DNA from: an uncultured Lachnospiraceae bacterium
GTDB lineage: Bacteria; Bacillota; Clostridia; Lachnospirales; Lachnospiraceae
Length of the DNA stretch: 64,000 nucleotides
Direction of reading: 5' to 3'
Assembly: GCA_947172645.1 (NCBI GenBank)
Contig: CAMWBY010000004.1
Coordinates: 155,382 to 219,381 of the forward strand
Within the stretch, counting starts at the first letter, position 1; the number at the start of each line of letters is the position of its first letter. Both the position numbers and the translations under genes were made by a program. The notes below the pieces were generated by a model. That model was given only the letters and a program-made list of their open reading frames with translations, ran no database searches and had not been told where the DNA came from. Of the stretch, positions 37,323 to 46,316 are shown in pieces.

Positions 37323-38409
37323 CCAGTTTTTTTTCATCGGTACAGAGGCTGAGTTAATTAAAGTGTTCCCGGTTATTATGGATTGCCAGAAAGAAGGAAA
37401 CATATGCCATATTATTGCATCGGGGCAGAATGATTTAAGACGTAACCGTATTCTGGATTACATTCATTTGAATGGCAAGTATGTGGAATTAAGCAAGGAA
37501 GCGGAGATTGTAAAAAGCGCAGTCGGGCTTTTCGCATGGTTTGGCAGGACCTGGCTTCGAGCCAAAGGGATTATAGAAGAACATTTCAACCGTACAGAGC
37601 TTTCAGGCGCCAATATGGTGGTGCATGGAGATACAGTCTCCACATATATGGGAGCGCTGATTGGCAGAAGGTTTCATATGCGGGTATGTCATGTGGAGGC
37701 AGGGCTGCGTTCACATCACCTGTTGAATCCGTTTCCGGAGGAAATCGACAGAATATTGACAAGCCGGATTGCAAGGCTGCATTTTGCGCCCGGGCATGAG
37801 GCTGTAGAAAATTTGAACAGGGCGAGGGGAAGAGTTGTGGACACACAGTATAACACGATTCTGGACAGCCTTCGTATTTCAAAGCAGATGGATGTTGTGA
37901 CAAAACATTTGAAAGGGGTGGTTTCTCAGGATTATTTCGTTTTTGTAATGCACAGGCAGGAAAACCTTATGGACAAGGATTTTGTAAATGAGGTAATGAG
38001 ACAAGTTGAACAGCTTGTGTGTTACAGGAAATGTGTTATCATTCTTCATAAAATTACAGAGAATGTTCTGGCGGATATGGGATGGCTGCAGAGGATAAAG
38101 AAAGTGTCCGGATTTATACTGTTCCCAAGAATGGATTATTTTGACTTCATGAAATTACTTGAAGGGGCGAAATTCATCGTTACGGATGGAGGAAGCAACC
38201 AGGAAGAACTGTATTACATGGGTAAACCATGTCTGATTATGCGAAAAACGACAGAGCGGCAGGAGGGTATCGGGCAAAATGCTAGGCTGTTTGGAGGCGA
38301 AGTCGGAGAGATTGGGCGGTTTGCAAAAAGTTATGCTTCTTACCAATGTGATGCAGTAGTTGGAAATTGTTCTCCATCGTCTATTATTGCGAGGGAACTT
38401 GGGAAATAG
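37315..38409 (+). CDS. UDP-N-acetylglucosamine 2-epimerase family protein
   Basis: This 364 aa protein has the WecB/NeuC fold segments [21 protein letters not shown] (about 126-133), [11 protein letters not shown], the active-site MHRQEN, and [18 protein letters not shown] for UDP binding. WecB-type enzymes make UDP-ManNAc from UDP-GlcNAc; NeuC-type enzymes hydrolyse to ManNAc, the precursor of sialic acids. The N-terminus is [16 protein letters not shown], slightly divergent from the usual GTRPE. It could feed the GT26 domain at 6621 (ManNAc transfer) or the ulosonic-acid cassette at 46.3-49.3 kb. Confidence 0.85.
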   Translation: MRNQFFFIGTEAELIKVFPVIMDCQKEGNICHIIASGQNDLRRNRILDYIHLNGKYVELSKEAEIVKSAVGLFAWFGRTWLRAKGIIEEHFNRTELSGANMVVHGDTVSTYMGALIGRRFHMRVCHVEAGLRSHHLLNPFPEEIDRILTSRIARLHFAPGHEAVENLNRARGRVVDTQYNTILDSLRISKQMDVVTKHLKGVVSQDYFVFVMHRQENLMDKDFVNEVMRQVEQLVCYRKCVIILHKITENVLADMGWLQRIKKVSGFILFPRMDYFDFMKLLEGAKFIVTDGGSNQEELYYMGKPCLIMRKTTERQEGIGQNARLFGGEVGEIGRFAKSYASYQCDAVVGNCSPSSIIARELGK

Positions 38410-38434
38410 GACACAAAACGTCAGAAAGGTTCAT

Positions 38435-39943
38435 ATGAAAAAAATTCATATATACGATAAAAAACGCCAGTTTGAATTGTTTGCTGTTATTTTTTTGTTT
38501 ATCTATGTTTTTTATTCGGTATTCCTCAATTTCACTTTTACGTCAGACCATGTCTTTGCATATACATTAAGGCCCAATGTAGCTAAACCGGTATTTATGG
38601 AGTATTTGGCAGGAGGCCGGCCGGCAGTCTATTTACTGGTGTGGATAGAATATTTATTAGGTAAGATAAACATCAATTCCAATGTGAATCAGTATGTATA
38701 TCAAATATTGTTGATGCTTATGCTTTCCTGCGCGGTTTATCAGCTCTATTGCCTGTTTTCGGAAGTATGCATGAAGCGCCATAAGGATATTTTATACATC
38801 GTGGTTCTGATAATTGGGTTTGTCAATCCATATATAGTGGAAGCGTTCGTATATAAGGCAATCGAATGGGGTGTTGCAATCAATTTGGTATGTTTTGCAG
38901 TACGCTTATTTAGCAAGAGGCGTTATTTTTATGCCCTGCTTATCCTATGGTTTGGCGTTTCCATTTACCAAAGTTATTTTGCGTTGTTTCTAATTTATAC
39001 TACAGTGTATTTGTACACACAATTCCAGGGGAAAATATGTAAAGAGGTTATTTTAGAAGCCGTTAAAATGTATTTCATAGCAGGGATTTGTGCTGTATCG
39101 AATATTTTGCTTGTAAGAATATTAGTGGCTTTGGGGATGATTGAAAATGAAGTAAAGACGGTTGATATGGCCACATCTTCGTTGGCGGAGCGTTTTTGCA
39201 GAGTGAAAGACGTATATTTCTACTCAGTTATCGAGTGCTGCGGGGATATGTTTCCGCCTTATTTCATGATAACGGTTATTATTATATTGACTGTTTTTGT
39301 ATGTTTTATGCTTATCAGTAAGCGCCGTATAGCGGATGCCTTTTATTTTGTTTTACTGACTATAGCCTTGAATTTATATCCTTTTGTGATATTTTCCGTT
39401 GCGATAGGAACAGGGGCGCACCAAAGGATTACATGGCCGATTTTTGCCGCAATTAGCATGTTGTTTATGATATTATTCTATTATATGGATTTTAATGGGC
39501 TGAAAGAAAAGATTTGTTTTGCTGTATTGACAATTTTTTGGGGTGCGAATATTTTCCATACGGAAACAGTAATCAATGACTTTTTTATTTCCAACAAAAT
39601 TGATACGTTTATGGTAAAGCAAATACTGGCAGAGATTGACCAGTATGAAGAAGAAAGCGGTGTGAAGATAGAATATATCTCGGCTGTGCGAGCGGAGAAT
39701 AGCAAAAATGTATATGCAGAGCTGAATTTGTCTTATGATGCGATTTTTTTCGGAAGGAAGACGATATCGCAGTCATGGAGTGATGTCTATTTGATTGACT
39801 ATTTGTCGGGAAGGGACTATGATAAAGCACCTATGGATGAGGATATTTATGATACTTATTTCCGGGGTAGGACATGGGAGACGTTTAATGCGGATGAGCA
39901 GCTTGTATTCCGTGATAATATCATGTATTGGGCAATCTATTAA
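38435..39943 (+). CDS. GtrII-like polytopic membrane glucosyltransferase
   Basis: A 502 aa protein with a first TM, a short loop containing FTSDHVFAYTLRP and a LAGGRPAVYLLVW segment, then about ten TM helices and a soluble C-terminus. This matches the GtrII/O-antigen glucosyltransferase-like family, which transfers glucose from undecaprenyl-phosphate on the outer face. It lies one gene downstream of the GtrB-like synthase at 36320, a plausible donor source. ATG 38435 follows AGAAAGG; the frame is open from 38360 inside the epimerase gene. The DNA is AT-rich relative to the epimerase. Confidence 0.72.
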   Translation: MKKIHIYDKKRQFELFAVIFLFIYVFYSVFLNFTFTSDHVFAYTLRPNVAKPVFMEYLAGGRPAVYLLVWIEYLLGKININSNVNQYVYQILLMLMLSCAVYQLYCLFSEVCMKRHKDILYIVVLIIGFVNPYIVEAFVYKAIEWGVAINLVCFAVRLFSKRRYFYALLILWFGVSIYQSYFALFLIYTTVYLYTQFQGKICKEVILEAVKMYFIAGICAVSNILLVRILVALGMIENEVKTVDMATSSLAERFCRVKDVYFYSVIECCGDMFPPYFMITVIIILTVFVCFMLISKRRIADAFYFVLLTIALNLYPFVIFSVAIGTGAHQRITWPIFAAISMLFMILFYYMDFNGLKEKICFAVLTIFWGANIFHTETVINDFFISNKIDTFMVKQILAEIDQYEEESGVKIEYISAVRAENSKNVYAELNLSYDAIFFGRKTISQSWSDVYLIDYLSGRDYDKAPMDEDIYDTYFRGRTWETFNADEQLVFRDNIMYWAIY

Positions 39944-40042
39944 GGATAGGGGATTGACTTCGTTTGCTGCTTATGAAGTGAAGAAATTTATCTGTTGTGT
40001 GAGACAAGATACATTACAGAGAGAAGGACAAGGGTATTAAAG

Positions 40043-41401
40043 ATGAAAGAGCTTGATTTTTTATTCGTATACGAGCATAAGGTGCGTGAGCTGGAAAACT
40101 TATGCCTGCTCAAATATGAACTGGACAGGAGAGGTTACAGAACGGAAATCCGTTATATTGAGGATGCGGAGAATGAGTTGGCGGTGAAACCTTTTATCTA
40201 TACGAAGGTGTTGCTTGTTATGTCATGCTATGATAACCATGCATTGCAGTGGCAGATTAAGAATTACGTGAAGTTTGACAAGATTATTGACATGCAGTGG
40301 GAGAATATCGTCTATCCGAAAGATGAAGAGCGGGAGGGCGCTTTTAAAAATTACAAGGAGATTGGAAAGGCGGTGCCTCATGTCTCCTGGGGGCAGCAGA
40401 ATGTCAAGAGGCTTTTAGAAGCGGCGCATCTTGACAGGAAAATGGTAAAATTAGTTGGACATGTGGGGATGGACTTTCTAAGACAGCCTCTTTGCAGATA
40501 TTACCTTAGCAGGGAAGAACTGTTTGAAAAATACGAGATTCCCGTCGGATGCAAGGCGATTTTTTTTGCTTCCCCTTACTATGGAGACAGCTTACCGCAG
40601 ACGTATATTGAGGATATGTGTATGCGGTTCGGGGAAAACTGGACAGAATATTATCAGTTTATGTGTGATTCCCAGAAGATTGTGCTGAAATGGTTTGATG
40701 ATTTATGTGCGGATGAGCCAGATACCCATGTGGTTTTCAGGCCCCATCCGGGGCATCCGAGCCTGATGGCAGAAGAGGTCAAGAAACGGCACGATAACTT
40801 CCATATCATCTCGGGAGAGTCTGTGAGACAGTGGATTGTCACCTGTGACAAAATATATACCGGTAACAGTTCGGTGATTGTGGAAGCCTTTTTTGCCCGG
40901 AAAATGTGTCAGTTGGTGTTCCCTCTTCCTGTCACGGAAGGATTTGAGTTAAAGCTGCTTTCCGGTTCCAGGCATTTGACGAGCTATGGTCAATTCCGTG
41001 AGTCGGTGTCGGCGCAGGAGGAAGAATTTCCCATACCGCAGGGCAATATAGAAGAAATTTATTTAATTGACTGGGAGACGCCCAGCTATGTGAAGTTCGC
41101 AGATATGGCGGAAGAAGTACTGCGGGACGATTCCTACAGGCTTACGGCGAAGCAGATTAGGGAAGTCCATAATTATTCATTGCCCGTGAGAATGTTAAAG
41201 GCTGTGTGCAAAGTTGATTTTCTCTATCGGTTCTATTTGAAGGTGATTGACAATGAGAAGCTTAAGTGGGGCTTTCTTGAACACCAGAGACAATTACGGC
41301 GGAAGGCGGCCCAGACAGAGAAGGAACATGCGCATGAGATTACAAGTACACAGGAGATAGAGGGAATTATTGGGAGGATTCAATGTGCGTTGTCTGATTA
41401 A
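40043..41401 (+). CDS. Surface carbohydrate biosynthesis GT-B protein (CDP-glycerol transferase-like superfamily)
   Basis: A 452 aa protein that opens with LDFLFVYEHKVRELEN. It has IIDMQWENIVYP near residue 80, HVSWGQQNVKR, and the C-terminal donor-side segment THVVFRPHPGHPS with TGNSSVIVEAFF, which recalls CDP-glycerol glycerophosphotransferases and the surface carbohydrate biosynthesis family near sialyl/Kdo loci. It could therefore use a CMP- or CDP-activated donor, and the CMP-sugar cassette at 46.3-49.3 kb would supply one. That link is inference. ATG 40043 follows AAGGACAAGGG; the frame is open from 39995. Confidence 0.65.
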   Translation: MKELDFLFVYEHKVRELENLCLLKYELDRRGYRTEIRYIEDAENELAVKPFIYTKVLLVMSCYDNHALQWQIKNYVKFDKIIDMQWENIVYPKDEEREGAFKNYKEIGKAVPHVSWGQQNVKRLLEAAHLDRKMVKLVGHVGMDFLRQPLCRYYLSREELFEKYEIPVGCKAIFFASPYYGDSLPQTYIEDMCMRFGENWTEYYQFMCDSQKIVLKWFDDLCADEPDTHVVFRPHPGHPSLMAEEVKKRHDNFHIISGESVRQWIVTCDKIYTGNSSVIVEAFFARKMCQLVFPLPVTEGFELKLLSGSRHLTSYGQFRESVSAQEEEFPIPQGNIEEIYLIDWETPSYVKFADMAEEVLRDDSYRLTAKQIREVHNYSLPVRMLKAVCKVDFLYRFYLKVIDNEKLKWGFLEHQRQLRRKAAQTEKEHAHEITSTQEIEGIIGRIQCALSD

Positions 41402-43367
41402 TGTAAAGAGGAAGTGGAGTTCCGTTCTGTCGGCGTTCATCATGTTTCTGGCATTCCAGATGAAATATGACGAAATAGATTTTTGCGGAAGCGCATATCG
41501 GGACTTCGTTGCAAATTTATTGGATTCTTTTCAGGAGTTTCATATAGGCAGCATTATTATGCTTCCGTTATTCTATGTGTTTGTCGTGAAGGCAATGAGC
41601 ATTGCACAGAAGACGGAACAAAAATGGACCGCCGCCCTGCCTGCATTCTTTTTTTCTATATTTATGCTCTTTGGTTATTCTTTTGAACAGACAGATACGT
41701 GGAGCCTTGTGCGACATATGGGAAATGGACAGATATTGAAAACACTTCTGATTGGCACAGGATATTATCTGCTGTTTTTCTATGGTATTGTATATATCTA
41801 TTATTATGCAGAATCAATTAATTTTGTACAGGAGACTGCTTCTGCTACAGGCATATGCCCGTCTGCCGAAGGGCGGAAGAATTTGGTCAGATGGTATATT
41901 GCTAAGTTTGCGTCATATCCGTTCAGGATGTCAGCTTTGACTTTATTCATTATCTATATACCGTATGTAGTGATTTTTTATCCTGGCATATTTTGTGGGG
42001 ATACTTATAGCCAGGTAGTGCAGGCATATAAGGAATTAAACACATCGGGAATTTACTATATGTCAAATGATTTGCTGATGTCGCAGGATATGTTTATCAA
42101 CCAACACCATCCGGTGCTGCATACGGTGCTGATTCATATGTTTCTGGTGATTGGCACGAAAGTGTTCCATTCGGTGAATGCAGGGATATATATGTACTGT
42201 GTTTTTCAGTGGCTGGTATGTATAGCGGTCATTTCCTATGGAATAGTTGTCTTGGTGAAAGAAATAAAAGTCCCGTTGGAATATGCATTAGTTACTGTAT
42301 TGTATTTCATCATCTCACCAAGGATTCAGAACTATATGTTCCTTGTGACGAAAGACGTCTTTTATGGGATAAGTTTTATATTAGTCATGATTGGGATTTT
42401 CAGGTTGATACGTGGCGAGGCGGATGGCAAATACAGGGGCAGAAATTATATATTGCTTGCATTTTCGTCAGTGTGTATGGTTTTATTTAGGAATGAGGCA
42501 GTATATATATTGGTACCGGCTTTCCTGTTAGGCGGATGTTTCTGCAGGCGGATAAAAAAGGTAATGTGCTCCTATGCTGCGGGAGTTTTGGTATTCAGTC
42601 TTATGGTGTTTAAGGTTTTGTTTCCTGCGCTATCTATCACGCCGGGGAGCGTCCGGGAGATGTTGGCGGTTCCTTTCCAACAGACGGCAAGGTATGTCGT
42701 GGAATTTGCGAATGAGGTGACAGAGGAAGAAAGAGAAGCCATAGCTGCTATATTGAATTATGAGAAAATGGCTGAAAAATATGACCCAAACAATGTGGAT
42801 AATGTAAAAGCGACATACAATGAACACGCGTCTCGGGAACAATTGGCTGATTATTTCAGGGTTTGGTTCCGTATGTTCTTCAAGCATCCAAATATTTATG
42901 TGCAGGCGACAATGAATAACTATTACCGGTACTTTTATCCGGGACCTACACAGTTAAGCGCAAATCATTCGGACTGGTCTGAGGAATGCATGGAGCTGAC
43001 GAATGGGACGATAGCTCCGCTTGACCTGGAATTTTTTTATCCGGAACGGTTCCGCGAGATTAGGACAAACTATGAGTTTTTACGGTCGAAAATGGATGCG
43101 ATTCCGATTTATAATATGTTGGTAAATCCTGCACTCTATGTGTGGGCGATTGTGCTTTGTGTTTTTTATGGTTTTAAGAAAGGGAACTTAAAAGTATTGG
43201 CATTGCTTACGGTGCCGTGCTGCATGATTCTGATACGGTTGGTTGGGCCTTGTAACGGTCAGTATTGCAGGTATATGTACCCGCTTATGGTCGCTTTGCC
43301 TTATATTGTGCCGATGGTGTTTTCTTTGACAAAGAATGATATTTCTGAAATATCTGTGGAGAAATAA
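41385..43367 (+). CDS. DUF6020-like large membrane protein (GT-C-like)
   Basis: This 660 aa protein has about 12-13 TM segments. The central FYPGIFCGDTYSQVVQAY followed some 30 residues later by NQHHPVLHTVLIHMF is the characteristic pair of loops in DUF6020-type proteins of gut Firmicutes, which look like GT-C glycosyltransferases. GGGAGG at 41372-41377 sits 7 bases before GTG 41385, which decides that start over the more upstream TTG 41370. The gene overlaps the preceding one by 17 bases. Substrate unknown. Confidence 0.7.
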   Translation: MRCLINVKRKWSSVLSAFIMFLAFQMKYDEIDFCGSAYRDFVANLLDSFQEFHIGSIIMLPLFYVFVVKAMSIAQKTEQKWTAALPAFFFSIFMLFGYSFEQTDTWSLVRHMGNGQILKTLLIGTGYYLLFFYGIVYIYYYAESINFVQETASATGICPSAEGRKNLVRWYIAKFASYPFRMSALTLFIIYIPYVVIFYPGIFCGDTYSQVVQAYKELNTSGIYYMSNDLLMSQDMFINQHHPVLHTVLIHMFLVIGTKVFHSVNAGIYMYCVFQWLVCIAVISYGIVVLVKEIKVPLEYALVTVLYFIISPRIQNYMFLVTKDVFYGISFILVMIGIFRLIRGEADGKYRGRNYILLAFSSVCMVLFRNEAVYILVPAFLLGGCFCRRIKKVMCSYAAGVLVFSLMVFKVLFPALSITPGSVREMLAVPFQQTARYVVEFANEVTEEEREAIAAILNYEKMAEKYDPNNVDNVKATYNEHASREQLADYFRVWFRMFFKHPNIYVQATMNNYYRYFYPGPTQLSANHSDWSEECMELTNGTIAPLDLEFFYPERFREIRTNYEFLRSKMDAIPIYNMLVNPALYVWAIVLCVFYGFKKGNLKVLALLTVPCCMILIRLVGPCNGQYCRYMYPLMVALPYIVPMVFSLTKNDISEISVEK

Positions 43368-43396
43368 AGAGGAAGAACGGAGGATTATCATAATCT

Positions 43397-44461
43397 ATGG
43401 GCTTAATGGATTTGCTCAGAAAATCGGAAAAATTAGTATATTGGAACCGGTGCAGGATACACCGCAATGACCCGGCATTCCGCAGGATGCTTTTAGAAGG
43501 ATATGAGAATCCGGATTTTTTGGAAATGCACACATATGGCAGGGAGTACGAAGGGAAGACGGTCTATCTGATTGAGGAAAGGGGCGCAGGCGTCGGGTTT
43601 TTTGCCGAATTTGGGGTGACGTTAATCCATCTATATTTTGCATATGAGAGAGGGTTTGTCCCGTATGTGCGTTGGGGGGAAGACTATCTGTACTATGAAC
43701 CGGAAGGGGTGGATGGGGAGAAAAATGCATTCCTGTATTTCTTTCAGCCTGTTTCCGATGTGGCGGGGATTGAACATGCCTGCCATGTGATTCATACGCA
43801 GGAGAGCCATTATGTACAGGTAAAAAAGCAGTTTGAAGCGGTCAGTTATGATGTGTCCGATGCGTATGTTGATGCGATGGCGCATATGGTGGAGAAATAT
43901 ATCTATTATAATGAGCCGACAGAACAATATTTGGAGAAAGAATACCATAACTTATTAGGGGACGGGAAGGTTTTGGGCGTTCATTTCAGGGGGACAGATT
44001 TCCGCAAAGGATATAACAACCATCCGATTCCTGTACAGATTGAGCAGGAGATGGAGCAGGTAAAGATTCTGATTGAAAAATCAGGGTATGACAGAATATT
44101 CCTCGCCACGGATGAGCAGGCGGCTGTAGAGCGTTTCCGGGAAGCTTTTGGGGATAAGGTCTGTGTCTATGAAGATACGTTTCGTGATAATGGGACAGAT
44201 GAATCCATTGCTTTCAGTGAGGGGAACAGAGACAGGCATCACTATTATTTGGCCAGAGAAGTGGTGCGGGACCAGTATACGCTGACGCACTGTGACGGGC
44301 TTGTGTGCGGTTATTCAAATGTGACGTTTATTGCACGGGTGATGAGGCGGGCATGGTTCGGGCACGAATGGGAAGACTTCGTGCTGATTGACAATGGATT
44401 GTACCACAACGATAATGCTTTTTCCCAGAGTGTCAATAGCAAGAAGAGACATAAAGCATAA
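43397..44461 (+). CDS. Fucosyltransferase-like GT-B protein (NodZ / O-FucT / GT11 superfamily)
   Basis: A 354 aa soluble protein. The segment LGVHFRGTDFRKGYNNHP (about 193-210) resembles the HxRGxD/T peptide that contacts GDP-fucose in NodZ/FUT8 and O-fucosyltransferases, and DRIFLATDEQAAVERF with CGYSNVTFIARVM fits the C-terminal half of that fold. Together with the GT11 gene at 61945 it suggests GDP-fucose use, though no GDP-fucose synthesis genes are in the window. It is the last + strand gene before a terminator and a minus-strand gene. The family assignment is moderate. Confidence 0.55.
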   Translation: MGLMDLLRKSEKLVYWNRCRIHRNDPAFRRMLLEGYENPDFLEMHTYGREYEGKTVYLIEERGAGVGFFAEFGVTLIHLYFAYERGFVPYVRWGEDYLYYEPEGVDGEKNAFLYFFQPVSDVAGIEHACHVIHTQESHYVQVKKQFEAVSYDVSDAYVDAMAHMVEKYIYYNEPTEQYLEKEYHNLLGDGKVLGVHFRGTDFRKGYNNHPIPVQIEQEMEQVKILIEKSGYDRIFLATDEQAAVERFREAFGDKVCVYEDTFRDNGTDESIAFSEGNRDRHHYYLAREVVRDQYTLTHCDGLVCGYSNVTFIARVMRRAWFGHEWEDFVLIDNGLYHNDNAFSQSVNSKKRHKA

Positions 44462-44463
44462 AA

Positions 44464-44502
44464 CAAATGCAGAGCCATGTTTTGAACGTGTCTCTGCATT
44501 TG
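44464..44502. terminator. Bidirectional terminator hairpin between convergent genes
   Basis: CAAATGCAGAG (44464-44474) and CTCTGCATTTG (44492-44502) form an uninterrupted 11-base-pair stem, extended inward by partial pairing, with an A-rich flank on the left (TAAAACA). It sits in the 50 bases between the convergent genes ending at 44461 and 44512 and would stop transcription from both sides. It is the clearest intrinsic terminator in the window. Confidence 0.75.
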
Positions 44503-44511
44503 CATTAAGAG

Positions 44512-46152
44512 CTACTCGCTATGTTCTTCATTCCATGAGTCGAGTATCTCAAAATATTGGTTGATGTCATCAAAACCGTAGGCGACGAAGTAATCATCCT
44601 TGTAAATATTGTATTCTACGAATGGTTTTGGAAGCTCGTCGTTCACAGGGAGCAGTAAAAATACTTCGCCAACTGGAAGCGTTTCGTGTTCCGTGGACTG
44701 GAGCCAACAGTTAGGCGTGAGATTTTGGTCTCCTTTATTTACTGTCCACATTTCTATTTTACCGTCTGAAAATTCTGTTATGACGTTGCTATACCAAAAA
44801 CTGGCGATTCCTTTGGTGTAGCGGCTTTCCTTAAGCCAGTGGGCAGCATCTTGTATATCGGCGCTTCCTGGAACCTGTCCTACATAGGGACTTTTAATCA
44901 TCGGGCTTATCACAGTGCAGAAGCTGCATACCAATATGAATAGGGCAAAATACCCGATGAACGCTAATTCCATGATTTTCTGCTTGTTGATAAATTTTGG
45001 CAAAAAGATAAATACCAGGACGAAGGCAAAGGGCAATAAAGGAATCCAATAAGATTCATTATATGTGTCTGTGCCGCTGTAAATTAACAAATCAACCAGA
45101 AATGATGCGACGGTAAAAGCGGTCAAAAGAAGTTCGCGTCTGTCTAAAGAACTGGCAGTAGATATAAGATATATAACAGCGTAAAAGATAATGCCTACAA
45201 ATAGCAGGCTTATGGCATTGGCGATACCGGGCAGGCTGAATATTGGAACCTCTTCCTGCCATCCAAAGAGGCAAATAAAATCACTGATACGGGCCCAGAT
45301 ATTGCTCAGCTCAAATCTGGTCCAGGAGGTGCTGGTCAAAGAGGAAAAATGATAATGCTTTTGCAGATAGAATAAGTTAATGAAGTACCCTATGCAGGAT
45401 GTCGCGCAGAGGGAAAAACTAATAGCCAGTAACGGTTTTAAAGAGACTGCAGGGGATGAAGCAGCATGTTTTTTCTGGATGATAAACCAGAATACGATGG
45501 CAGCAAAAAGCGGTATATAAAAAATCATTAATTGGCGGATACCGTTTAAACCGGTGATGAAACTGAGGATAAACAAAATAAGATATGAAATGATTTTTTT
45601 CCACGGTTTCGTATGATAACTTCCATGGAGCATTTTGCATAGTAAAGCAAGGGAAACGGCAGAAACAACAATGTGCAGGACGTAATGTGAGTGGAACACG
45701 ACATTCCAGCCATACCAACGTCCGAATGGGGCGATGCATGTCAGGGCTGCCCAGAAAGCGTATTCGCGGTGTCCGACAGCGCACATAAGCCAAGCTGTGC
45801 TGGCAGCTAACAGAAGAAGGAATATGATGACAGACATAAACCTTACAAAATGCCAGTTATCCGGAAATACAGCAAGGAGAAGCCGGTAGAGCATTGGCGT
45901 GTGGAATACGCGGATTTCATTGGAATAAAACCAATTTTGGGATATAGGAGATAATCCTTCACGGTTCAATTGCGCGGCTAAGACCATTTCCGAAGAAGCA
46001 TCACTGTTGATTAATGCTGTGCCGCTTCCCCAGACAAAGTGGAGTACCTTGACAAACATTGCTACAAATAAAAAGGCAGAGAATGTAAAGTTTATTTTAT
46101 CAAAATTTGCCGATAAGGCAGCTTTTGTTTTTTCTATTTTGTTCATGTTCAT
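44512..46152 (-). CDS. GT-C-like membrane protein on the minus strand
   Basis: A 546 aa polytopic protein with about 11 TM segments and a C-terminal soluble tail. The first loop has ALINSDASSEMVLAAQ, an acidic pair of the GT-C type, followed by a long loop with SNEIRVFHTPMLYRLL. ATG at 46152, with a second in-frame ATG at 46146; AAAAGGAG lies upstream. It is the only gene on this strand, AT-rich, with its own promoter and a terminator shared with the gene ending at 44461, so it is a self-contained unit that could be expressed apart from the operon. Confidence 0.7.
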   Translation of the reverse strand: MNMNKIEKTKAALSANFDKINFTFSAFLFVAMFVKVLHFVWGSGTALINSDASSEMVLAAQLNREGLSPISQNWFYSNEIRVFHTPMLYRLLLAVFPDNWHFVRFMSVIIFLLLLAASTAWLMCAVGHREYAFWAALTCIAPFGRWYGWNVVFHSHYVLHIVVSAVSLALLCKMLHGSYHTKPWKKIISYLILFILSFITGLNGIRQLMIFYIPLFAAIVFWFIIQKKHAASSPAVSLKPLLAISFSLCATSCIGYFINLFYLQKHYHFSSLTSTSWTRFELSNIWARISDFICLFGWQEEVPIFSLPGIANAISLLFVGIIFYAVIYLISTASSLDRRELLLTAFTVASFLVDLLIYSGTDTYNESYWIPLLPFAFVLVFIFLPKFINKQKIMELAFIGYFALFILVCSFCTVISPMIKSPYVGQVPGSADIQDAAHWLKESRYTKGIASFWYSNVITEFSDGKIEMWTVNKGDQNLTPNCWLQSTEHETLPVGEVFLLLPVNDELPKPFVEYNIYKDDYFVAYGFDDINQYFEILDSWNEEHSE

Positions 46153-46191
46153 TGTGTTACATACTCCTTTTAATTTATTAAGTACAGCATA

Positions 46192-46220
46192 ATTATTTCA
46201 TATTTGCCATATACTGTCAA
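46192..46220 (-). promoter_or_regulatory. Predicted sigma-A promoter of the minus-strand gene
   Basis: Read on the minus strand, TTGACA (46220-46215) and AATAAT (46197-46192) are separated by 17 bases, close to the vegetative consensus. The -10 ends about 40 bases before the start codon at 46152. Confidence 0.6.
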
Positions 46221-46228
46221 TTCGACTG

Positions 46229-46257
46229 TTTATTATTTCATTTTTTTATGTTATACT
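46229..46257 (+). promoter_or_regulatory. Predicted promoter of the ulosonic-acid cassette
   Basis: TGtTATACT at 46249-46257 is an extended -10 box; TTTATT (46229-46234) is a weak -35 at 17 bases. It faces away from the minus-strand promoter within the same divergent 164-base region and would drive the genes from 46317 onward. Confidence 0.5.
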
Positions 46258-46316
46258 CAAAAAATAATTGTAATACTAAGGTTGGATTTGAAGTATGCTT
46301 CAGAACGGAGGAAATG

